A stretch of 64,000 nt of DNA, taken from contig BDIU01000144.1 in assembly GCA_002118135.1 (NCBI GenBank), forward strand, positions 38,519 to 102,518. The letters run 5' to 3'. Position numbers and translations under genes: made by a program. Positions 13,401 through 25,200 of this stretch are shown piece by piece; within the stretch, counting starts at the first letter, position 1, and every line of letters begins with the position of its first letter. Source of the stretch: Trebouxia sp. TZW2008 (lineage: Eukaryota; Chlorophyta; Trebouxiophyceae; Trebouxiales; Trebouxiaceae). Under the pieces are notes generated by a model that worked only from the letters and a program-made list of their open reading frames with translations, ran no database searches and was not told the origin of the DNA.

Positions 13401-16400
13401 TATTAGGAATATGCCTCCGTATCATTTTAATTTGAGGACTGATGGGTGCAGGGGACAGTTTGCATACACCATGTGATTGTACCTCATGTCTTCCAATCAG
13501 CAGAGGATTACATGAAAGCAGCAACAGCACAAGTGTCCATGGAGTGCTGAAAGGCTGACCTGCTTCATCCTTCAGCATTTGCTCAGCTGTGTACTGCAAA
13601 GTCAGCATCTGCAAGTATGTAGGTGCCACCGCCCGCACTGCTTGCTGCTGGCCTGCACGCATTGACACAACATTTGATCACACAATCTGCCCTTGCTCAT
13701 TCTGTGTTGGTTTTCTGATTGCATGCACAATGTAGCTTGGGAGTGTTGCAAATGCAGATGCTTTGTGAGCCCTGTCTACAAACAATCCCGTGAGTTTCCA
13801 AGTTCACCTTGATCATTCTGTTGCCTAGGATGCTGGGAGAGCCTAGTGGGATGAGCAGAAGCACAGTTTGCTGTCTTACAAGTGTCAATGTCAGCATGCA
13901 TGCAGACAGCCTCATGCATCATATCACACACGTGTTATACGACTGAATGACAACCATTTCATGTTGATTACCTTGTGGCAAAGCAGGGTATGCTGCAGGC
14001 AGCATGCTGTTGCTGCCAGCAGCAAAGCTGGCCTGTGTTGACGGCTGGTGCCTAAAAGATAGCAGGCTTTTGGCCTTTGCAAAGGTCTTGCTCTTTGTAG
14101 GAGGCGCAGGCGCAGTCTCAGTGACGACTGGACTCCCCAAAGATGACTGCAGCAAGTGAATAGCGGGCATGCCCTGCACACAGCACAGAGCGCCTGGAAT
14201 TCTTTGCAGCAGCTTGCAAAGCGACGTCGATACCCGCAGTTCTTCCTCCCAAACCCTGACCAGTGCAGTAAGTAGAAGGCGTGATGAGGGGCTTGGCATG
14301 TAGAGCTTTGTGCAGCTTGCCAAGACTCACATGGACTCCTGCAACAAGGTGTGTACTCTGCGTCATAAGCATATTGTTAGTCCGCAACTGCAAAGCTTTC
14401 GGCGGCTTGTAAGTCTGATGACAAATCTCAAATTCCTCAAGGGTTTTGTCTCAGCATATCTTGACCATCTGGAATGTGAGAGCTTGATGCAGCTTGCAAG
14501 TCGTCACCTGCACCTTTGCAATATGGTACATGCATCATGCATCTTTGCAAACCACGCATGCAGCATCAGGGCGTTTCAGTGCTGTTAGCATGTCATGTAT
14601 GGAAAACAGCTTACATGCCATTTGGCTGTGGGCAAGCTGTCCAAGGTTCTGCATGCTGAAGGGGATGTGACATATTAAGACAGCTTACATACCTTGTTGC
14701 GGGAATCCATGTGGATGCTGTCAAGGTGCACAAAGCGCTGCATCTGAAGGAAGATGGCCTGAGATATGTGAGGTGTCATCCAGACTGCCGCCTGCTGTAG
14801 AAGGGCTGCCACGCTCCTGACGCAAGCTAGCATGTCCAGCATGCTAATGCAACAGTACATGCAAACAAAGTGACGTACCTTGTTGCGGACGTCCATCTGG
14901 GTACTAGCAAGCTGCACAAAGCTCTGCATCTGAAGGAAGATGGCCTGAGAGATGTAAGGTGCCATCCAAACCGCTGCCTGCTGTAGGAGGGCTGCTACGC
15001 CTTTGATGCAGGCCAGAATCTCCAGCATGCAGTTCAGCTCACCCGGCTGATACTCATACCTGAAAAGCGTGCGCAGTTGACACAGCGACTGTAGATATCA
15101 ATGCAGCTGGGCATTTGTCAGCAGCTCTTGCCTCTTGACAAACAACGACTTCAGTACAAGCTTGAAACTCAGTCAAATTTGATGATTTTGTGAGTCATCA
15201 GCACCCAGACACATTAAATAGCACCATCACTGTGTGTACAATGAGTGCTGTCCCAGGCAAAGGGCAAATCTTCACAGCCTGTGCTGTCATGCAACTATGA
15301 AATAGTGACCGCTTGCAACACAAAACGCGTGACCTTTATGGAAGCCAGGAGCATGAAGCTTGATTTGGTCACCTGGACACATCTGAGTAGTAGTCCATGA
15401 ACAGCTCAGTCCTCTGAGCTTCTTGAGGAGACTCAAGGACTGAAGCCACTTCAGGGTATGCTGCATACTCATTTGCCGACCCTGGCAGGACCACCGGCAT
15501 AACCCCTGGAAGCTGAGGGTATAGCACAGGGCTTGCATCTGCTGGGGTGGCGGGGGTTTCAATTGCCCTGATTGTCGTATCAGACAGGCCCTGCAATTCC
15601 ATTTGCGCATGACTGTATAGTACCCAAATTGAAGACCTGAGAACAAGGATCACTTGCAGCCACCATATCAACTCTTGCCTTTGGGTATACTATAAACACC
15701 CTAGCTTGCAGATCAGTGCAGGAGTGCTTACGGCAGCCGACATGGCTCTACATACAGTCATTGCCAGTGTGCCGCAGCCCAGGCCTGTGTTCTGCACACG
15801 CTTTGAAGCATCACATGTCAACATGTGAAATGACCACACATGAGACAGCAGTATAAATCAGTTTGGACAATCACCTCAGCGTCGACCACAGTACTGGCAG
15901 CCTGGCGCCTAGGACTGCCAGCCTCATCCACTTCACTGCCATAGTGAAATACAGGAGGCAGCACAATCGGCTTCGCCACAACGCTGTCGACCTGTCCCCT
16001 TGAAGCGACAGCTGCAGCCCCTGCATTTGCAGCAGCAGAGTTTTCTGTGGTGGCTGCTGCAGCACCATCTAGTGACTGCCCAGCAGCAGCGTTTCCTGTG
16101 GCGCTTGCTGCAGCGCCATCCTGTGACTGTTCAGCAGTGCTGGTTTCTGCCATCTCAGGCAGTTCTGCCATTTCTGTCGCCGCAGCAGGGTTGCTGGCGT
16201 CAGTCAGGGTCTGACCCCGCCTGAGGCTGGACAGGAAACTGAAATGCTTAGTCAGCAGCGAGGGCTGTTTGGCGGCGGCCATGGCCTTGGCCTCAGCCCC
16301 GTCCGTGAGTGCAGAATCTGAAGCCTGCTGGGGTAAGTCGTCTGGGCGCTGCAGGTTGTCATCACTGGCTGCGACTATGACTGCAGGTTCTGAGACCTCC

Positions 16401-19147
16401 CTGGCTAAAGCGTGTTGTGCTGATATCTGCCTCTGCACTGCCTCTGCGTCTGTCAGATTGCTGTCAGCAGCTGGCTTGGCTTTGTTGAGGGAAAGCATTC
16501 TCCAAATGCCCTTGAAGGCCTCTGCTGCAGCTGAGCTAGTAGTGGCCAGAGGAGGTCGCCCTCCTGCACAGGCAGAGATGCTTGTGTCTGTCTGTATGGA
16601 GCAAGTCATGACTTTCCTTGCAGTCAGACAGGTCTCAAGCAGCATGTTTGACATAGGGTTGGAGCACTTGTTGTGCTGAAGGGGCCAGTCCTTCTGCATA
16701 GGCAAGTTTCTGACTGTAAGGCAGGTCTCAAGATAAACAGCAGTCATGTTTGTGTCAAGCAGCAGCTGAGACAAGACAGAGAGGGACAGCGTTATCCAAA
16801 TGCCCTTGAAGGCCTCTGCTGCTGCTGAGCCCTTAGTGGCCAAAGGGACTGGACTTCCTGCATAGGCAGAAGGGTCTGGTCTTGGGTCGAATTGCAACAT
16901 AGACAGCAGCCCTGTATGTATCTAAGCAGAAGCTTAGGCGAGAGAGAGCATGGGGAGGAACAGCATTCTCCAGATGCCCTTGGAGGCTTCTGCTGCTGCT
17001 GAGCTGATGTAGTAGCCAATGGTGCTGACCCTCCTGCAAAGGCAGGAAGGGTTATTCTGACTGTGCCTGGATCAATCCACAGCTTTCTTTGCAGACAAGT
17101 GTATGGCAGCAACATGATTTAGACAGCGCTGAAGAGGCGCGGTGTGCAAGGTGCTGGACTTCCTGCATGGGCAGAGTTTCTGATCAAGAGTCAAGTTGCA
17201 ACAGAGACAGCAGCCACTTGTGTGTCAAGCAGCAGCTTGCACAAGAGAGTCACACAGATTCCGGGAGGGACACCACTATTCCAATGCCCTTGAAGGCCTC
17301 TGTTGCAGCTGAACTAGAAGTGGCCCAAGGGGTTGGCCCTCCTGCATAGGCAGAGGGTCTGATCTTGGGTCAAGTTGCAACATAGCCAGCAGTCGTGTAT
17401 GTGTCAAGCAGCAGCTTAGACAACACAGAGATTGGGGCAGGGTCAGCATGCTCCAGATGCCCTTCGAGGCCTCTGCTGCAGCTGAGCTGTCAGTGGCCAC
17501 ACGGGCCCTCCTGCATAGGCAGAGGGTCTGGTCTTGGGTCAGGTTGCAATATAGACAGCAATCATTGGTGTGTCAAGCAGCAGCTCAAACAGTACAAAGG
17601 TTTGGGGAGGGACGCATTCTCCAAACAGTCTTGAAGGACTCTGCTGCAGCTGAGCTGGTGGTGGCCAAAGAGGCTGGATTGTCTGCATCAACAGAGTATC
17701 TAGGTTTGAGCTAAGCGGCAGCACAGATGTGTAAAGCAGCAGTTGAGAGAAGAAAGTGGCAGAAATTTGGGGGAAGGCATCACTCTCCAAATGCCCTTGC
17801 AGGCCTCTGTTGCAGTTGAGCTGGTAGTAGCCAAAGGCGCAAACGCTTCTGCAGGGGCACAGTGTCTCGTTTTGGGTCAAGTCACAGCTCAGGTTGCAGT
17901 CAAGAAGCATGCGTGAGATTGACAATTGGAAGATCACATCTGGACTCACTGCACGACAGTAGGCACTGCTGCATTCAACTCTGCTGGGCAAGATCTGGAG
18001 AAGTTCTTAGTGAAAATGCAAACAATATGTGTACCAATGCCATGCATTGTGCTCTGTGTACTTTTGATGGGCGGAATTGTCTTGCAACACTGCAGAAAGT
18101 GTAAGTGGCAAGCGTGCAGAGGAAGGGAGGATCACCTGGGACTTCCAGGTGCACATCCTCACTCTGAACAGCTTCAGCTTGTGTTGGCAGTTCAAGACCC
18201 TGTTGCAACCCACCACCTATATCTGGCATGGCTGCAGGCGCAGCGCTGGACTGTTGCGTCACCACCGTTCTTTCCCAAGATGACTGATTGGTCGCATGGT
18301 ACTCATAAGATGCAGCCTCTGCTGGTCCTGGAAGTGCTGCATCCGCCTACAGGCAGAACACACACATGCTTGACAAGCAATCAAGCTGATCTTACCTAGA
18401 AAGACGTGTTGCCTTGCCTCAGCAGGTACAGAACAGGCTTAGAGTAGAGACAAAGTTGCAGCTTGTGAATCAGATTCAATACAAGTACATGCTTGCAAAA
18501 AAGTCAGTGTTACATGGCTCCAGCATGCAGAGGGCGCTGCGCTCATTGGAGTGTAGAGGCATAAATATGTATACCTGCTTGTGCAAGTGCAGGGCAGATG
18601 AACAAAGTGAGAAGTATAAGTTTGCTTTCTCCAGCTTGGTGTGCTCACCTGCACAGAATGCTCAGCCATGGAGTATGCCAAGCTGCCATCAGCCGCACTA
18701 TTGACCACATCTGTTGCCAGGGTGTCGGGGACCTGCATTCACAGCCATGCTACTCACCAAAGAACCACAAATGTGATATATACTGATTAATCTCAGCTGC
18801 AGTCAAGTCATTTGGCAAGGCATGGAAGGTTTTGCTATCAGCATCATGGGGCATGAGCAAGCAGCAGAATGTGCACCTGGTCTGCATATGACTGCTGCGT
18901 GACATTTGGCACTGGCATGAAGCTGGCGGAAGCTGCTGCCCTGGGTGATGCCTGTGGGGAAGCTGCCATGAAGCTGCCAAACGTTGATGACAGCCCTGCT
19001 GACAACCCTAGCGTTGTCGTCATATGAGGACCTTGGTCCAAGCCGTCATCACTTAGCTGCTGATGCTGTGCTTGTCCCAAGCTTTGCGTGTGTCCAGTCT
19101 CATGCACTGGCATGAGATTTGCCTGTGACTCATCCACAGCGCTCAAG

Positions 19148-19209
<62 letters not shown>

Positions 19210-22200
19210 AGGAGCATCTGTAGGTGCGTTAGCATCTGCACCATCCTTGCTGCGCTTCCTCAGCAGGTGGAACGGGCCCTTGTGGGGCTTTGGGACTGCA
19301 ATTGATTGGCTGTCAGTTGCAGAGGTCTGTTCATGCACTGTAGGCAGCACGCTCGGGTTGGTGTCAGCAGCGGTGGGTGTGTCAGACTGTGCCTCAACAG
19401 CACCAGCAGCAGCACTGTTGGCTGGTGCAGCCTTGCGCAGTCTGAACACCTTGGGTATGGCTCTAGCCTTTCGTGGCTGCTGTGCTGTTGTGGCAGCAGG
19501 CATTGTAGCAGCTTCCTGAGGGTTGACAGCAGGTAACATGTTAGGCGACTGCGCCCGCTCCTTCTCTTGGGAGCGATTGTACTCCTGAAACTCCTCTAAG
19601 GTGGCTGTCAGGGGGTCGAAGTCTGAGTATGACGGTGTGCGATGCTCAGACTCAGGCCTGCTGACATCATTAGGTGTGAGTGTGAGATTGCGCTGCTGTA
19701 GTGTGGCCTGAGGTTTTGGGCTGGCTATGCGGTCTTCAAAATCGGCTGACAAAGGGTCCACATCAGCTTCCTCAGGGCTTACTGCAGCCCCTGCTGCAGC
19801 TACTGCTTGCGCCTGTAAAGGCTCAGAGATGCCCTCATAACCCCTGAGTCTGTTGCCGCTGTACCAGCTGAGATCAGACATGGGCACGCTGGCAATCTGT
19901 GAATGAGATACCTGCTGATCTGCAGCTCTCTCAGGCAAAGCAGACCCTTTAGCGACAGCGTCTAGTGCGCCATGCCTCACAGCAGCAACATCAGAGCCTT
20001 GGTAGGGCGTTGGCATTGCAGCTGGAAGGCCACGCTTTCTGCTAAAGAGCTTTGTGCGCATGACCTTTCCAGTGGTCACAGAAGCTGATGGTGCTGCATC
20101 GTGACTATCTGTTGCAAGCTCTGAATCTGCTGCCGGATTGAAGGTTTCATCTTCAGCCTGCTCTGGTATGTCTGCAGCAAATTGACCTGACCCAGTAGGC
20201 TGAACATCAGGCAGTGCTGTTGCAGACGCTTTGCGGCGCTTCCTGCCAAACAACATTGACCGCACTCCAGCTTGCTTGAAAGCTGCAGCAGTTGGCTCAC
20301 CGCCAGTGTTGTCACTTTCAGGCTGTGCAGTGTCAGCGTCCACATCAGCTTCCTGCTGAATGGATTTTGAGTCAGTCTCAGGCAATGATGTCAGAGATGC
20401 TTTGCGGCGGCCTTTGCCAAACAGCACGGCACGCATGCCCTTGTGTCCTGAAGCAGCTGGAATGCTGCTTGGGTCCACAGCTGCCTGCCTTGAGCCTTCT
20501 GCAGCTGCACTGTCACTCGGGTCCTCAGCTGATTGTTCCAAGTCCTGTGTTGAGAACATGTCTGCTGTCTGCTTGTCATTGGCAAGACCCTCCTCATGGA
20601 CTGAGCTGAGTTCATCTACTGGTGCATCACTGACTTGAGCCTCATCAGTGCGCGTGCGTCCTTTGCCAAACAGCTTTGTGCGCAGGCCAGTGCGCTTTGG
20701 CGCTGCAGCAGTTGCTTCTGGCTGTGACATACCCCGCAGATCTTCATGCTGCTCTGAAACCAGGATAGTGCCTGCCTGCTGAGGCTCTGCAGAGGCTGCT
20801 GCTGCTGATGATGATGCAGTACCCTTGGTTCTGCCCAGCAACTTCCCAAAGCGTGACTGTTTGGCAGGCTGAGAATCTGCTTCAACAGCTTGATCAGCAG
20901 CTTGGTTTGCGGCTGACTCAGAGGCTGCTGAGTCTGACCAGGCGTCTGAGTTGGTCTCATATCCTTCACAGACGGGACCCGGCTGGAAGGCCTCGTTGTG
21001 CCAAGCATCTGATGCACTGGATTCTGAGTCTGACCATGCTGCAACACCCTCTTGCCCCTCTGCCACAGGGCCAGGGAGTGGTGCCTGCAGTAGGCCCTGA
21101 AGGTTGACATGGGGTAGTGTTGCACTGCATAATCCAAGAACAGGGACACACTGTACCAAAAAAGCAAGATCAGTAATAAGCAGTATTACTGTTGATGACT
21201 TGCTACTCATGAGTCAGCAATAATGGTAAACACAAAAGCTGACTTGTTGCTGCACGCTGGAAGCGCCTGAGTTCTCGTATGTTGATGAAGCAGTCTCAAG
21301 ATAGGTAGCATGCATCAAGTCAATTGCTTACTGTGTCAACTGCATCTGCCGTTAGAGGTGCATCGTGCTGAAAAGCCACAATTGGCTCTGAGATGACATT
21401 GCCTGTGAAGTTGACTGTTACTGCATTGCTCTGTTCTGCAGGCACCGCCGCCTCAGATAGCTCCTGCAATGCCAACAACACTGACGGCCGGAGGCATGAT
21501 CTGCATGGCAGTCTGCATCCCTTGCATGCTCTGGGTAGTTTATCAGAAGCCAACGCATGGCTCTCTGGTTGCCTTTGTATGGTTTTGTGGCAATGCATGT
21601 TGCTGGACATCTGTTGCATACGGACAAGCTGTTGTTCGGTGCGCACTTCTGTTCTGGGAGTGCATGAAAACGGCACTGTTATAATTTGTCATCAGTCTTT
21701 GAAGTAAGCGCTCACCTGAGGCAGCTCTGACACCGGAGGTGAAGACGTCATGTCAGACGTGTCTGCACCCTCAAGCATCACTCCAGCAGCGTTAGCTACA
21801 GGCACAGCAAGGCTGGCAGGCAGGGCATTCATCACAGCAGAAGGTGCATTTTCAGGCTGTGCAACAGGCCGTTGCAGTGTAGCTGATGGCACCGTCTGTG
21901 CAGGTGCGCCTGCCGCAGCTTGGAGACTGCCCATAGGAGAGGGCGCAGCTTGTGCAAGAGGACTAGGCATGTTGCCTGGTGCATGTGCAATTGCCTGCTG
22001 AGGTACTGACAAATCCCTGGCAGACTCCAATACAACAGCTCTAGCTTGATTTGGCTGTTGGACTGCCTGAGATTGTGTCAGTGTTTGCACTGGTGTTGTA
22101 GCCACAGGTGCTGTGGGAGACTGTGGAAGGGGCAATGCATTGACTGCCTGGGGAGTGACAGAGGCAGCAAAAGCCTCAGCAATTGCAGCAGGAGGCCTTG

Positions 22201-25200
22201 AAGAGGGGCTGATGGGCTCCACAATGTCTACCAGTGCATTTCCTGGTGCAAGAGCAGGTAGCACAGGAATGTTTGCTGGGATTGCCATTGATGCGTTTGC
22301 TGCTGGTGAGGAGGCAGCAAACGCAGTGGAATCTACAATTGCAGCGGGAGGCCTTGTGGAAGGGCTGATCCAGTCAATGTTCCTTGTCTCTGGCCTCATA
22401 GAGGTGATAGCAGTAGCAGAGACTGACGCAATGGGCGCTCCAGTAGGGGCTGAAGGTGTGCTGAGTGGTGTTAGGAGCGCTCCCTGTGCCTCTGAAGAGG
22501 TGGCAACAGCAGCAGGAGGGGTTGCAGAAGCACTGAGTGGTTCAACAGCAGCACCCAGGACAGGTGCTGTTGCAGGCACAACAGGCTGTGCTGTTGCAGT
22601 ACCAGTGGATGGCAGCTCTTTGGCTGTTTCCAAGACCCTAGGGACAATCTCCATTGGCTGAGAGGCAATGACAGTGTCCAGTGACGGAACAACTGTTGCA
22701 TTGGCTGATGAGAGCTGTTGCGTTTGATCCAGGGGCACTTCAGAGGGCTGGTCTACCATACTAGTAGCAAAGCTCTGCTTTCTGAGGTGACCCAAGCCTG
22801 CATCAGAGGGAATCTCTTTAGCCACCCTGGCCCGAGAGGGGCTGTAGCCTACGGCAGGCATATATCTGTCTGTGAGAGCGGGCGTCGCAGTGGTGGCTGT
22901 TGGTGGCGCAGTGTATGAGAAGGCACCTACAGGCCTCAGCACAGGTGCTGCTGCAGCTGGCGCTAGCTCTGGTACAATATCTGCCTCAGCATGGGGTTGA
23001 GCAATGCCAGCAGGGGCTGACACACCCATGGTTGTGACAATGGGCCCTAGTGCTAGTGAAGTGGCAGTGGGCTGCAGCATGACTGGTGCCTCTGCTGTGG
23101 TGATGCCTGTGGCAGTAGGTATGCTGACTGGCACAGGTGCTGTGCTTGCTGGGCTGTTCAGTAATGAGGCAGAGCGCTGTTGTTGTGTAACTGGGCTGAC
23201 ATTTTGCACAGCATGCATGACAGGCTGCTGCTGTAGCTGGAGGCTGGATACTTGGGCAGCGTCAGGTGATACAGGCACTGACTGCATGGCCACTGCCTGT
23301 GTCTCAACAACTCTCTGTGGAGAGACTGGACTTGCAGCAGTCTCTGCATTTGTGACAAATACTTCACTGCTTGCTAACTCGCGCTGGTGCTGACTTGCAC
23401 CATGTGGGCTCAAGGCAGGACTCCAGGAAGGCTCAGGAGAGATATGCGCCTGCCGAGCAGCCTGTGCAGCAGGTGATGCAAACAATCTTGCAGAGGAGCT
23501 GTGAGCCTGTCCTGCTGAGGTTGGGGTCCCCGCCAATGGTTGGGAGATCTGGCCAGGGGTCCCACCAGGGGTCGCTGCAGTAGCTGCAGCCAGGGCTGCC
23601 TTCAAGGCACTAGACTGAGCCAGGCGCTGACTGGGCGTCAGCTGCTGCAGGTGGCTTGTGATCTGATCAGCGGACAGCTCAGCTGCTTGCTGCTGTGCTG
23701 CAGCCTCAGCCAGTGTGCTACTTGCAGGCTCAGCTAGTGTGCTGTTTGCAGCCCCAGTCAGTGTGCTACTCACAGGCTCAAGCTGTGCTTGATTGTCAGA
23801 GTGTGGCAAGCCTGACGTCTGCTGGTCTAGCTGAGCTGTCCCACTTTGCTGCTGTGCCATTAAAACAGTGTCTATGCTATTCTGTGGGGTGTACTGCTGG
23901 CGTAGGGACAGTTGCGAGGCGGCAGTCACGGCCTTAGCGTTGACACGTCTGAGGGGCTGTGGCTGGTGCTTGCTGAGCTTCCAGCTGTGCAGCTCATTGA
24001 TGTGGGCCGACCACATGCTGACATGCTTCAGGCCCTCTGATGCCAAGGTCAAGCCTTGTTGCAGGAGCTGCAGCAAGCCAAACAAGGCATGCTTAGCAAT
24101 GGACAGTGTTGCTTGGTGACACAGCAAGCATGAATGTGCCCTGAAGCATGTAACGTCAATACTGCCAGCATGAACTCTGACATTTCAGTGTTGGTGTATC
24201 AGCAGCTGTATGTAGCAAATGAAGGCAAGCGGAAGTGCCGCTTGGCAAAGTGTATCAAGGGTTGATGCTGCTGCAGCAGGCAATTTGCAAGAGAGGCACA
24301 AGAAATGCTTGCTTGATATGACGTGTCAGCGAAGGGCAGTACAGCTTAGGCTCATTGACATGTCTGTACCTCACACTACTGCAGGCTGTCAGACAGAACA
24401 GACTTTTCCACACAAGCATTTGATGGATTTTGTACAGACGGTGCCATACCTGTGGGGCGACTGGGCGGCCAGTCATCCTGTGGTCCGCCATCTGCACAGC
24501 ATAGCCTGCAAAAGCGCCTGCAAAGGCGTCATGACTTGCCACTACTCCTGCAGTCTTCCTTTGCAGATCATACTGCTGCTCTGCTGCAGCTTGCTGTTTG
24601 CTGCCCATCTGGACTGCTGATGCTATGCCACTGTCTTTGTTTTCCTGACCTGCAGTTTTGCAGCATTCCATTGTGCACGTTGTGCAAAAACTGTTGTCAA
24701 AGCAGTGACACATAGCTTCAGTGTAAGCAAGTACAGGGATGACATATGCCGTGCTTTGACACAACATTCTGTTCTAGCTTAGGCATGTATGTCTTGAGCA
24801 CTCTGATTGCCTGAACAATGTGACCAGCGAATGTGCTTGCAAATATGCACACCGTACCCAGTCAAGTCAGCCAGCAAGCTTATGGATCGCAGAAGAAGTT
24901 GGACATCAGCAACAAAAGCAGTATGTTGTCACCCTGTTATCACAGTGCATACAGCAGGCAAGCAGCAAGCACACCATGAGCGACCAAGAATGGCGACAGG
25001 TGCTGCAAAGGCAGCATGAGCGACGTGGGCAAATCGCCAATTGCTGGAACAATTGGCTTCTGCTTGAGCAGCTTGACACCCCTCTGCAGTTGCTTGCTGC
25101 CAAGGGTTTCTAAGCCTATCTTGCCTCCGTCTGACGGAAACAGCAGGTATAGCGCTACTGGCAAAGCTCTCAAGTACACGTGGCTGTCTAAACCAACTAC

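Noticed and set aside
18844..21210. Separate intronless gene for the Ser/Ala-rich reading frame
   Set aside because: The frame is bounded by good splice sites, and both junctions are in phase with the CYFIP exons on either side; no start or stop belongs to it.
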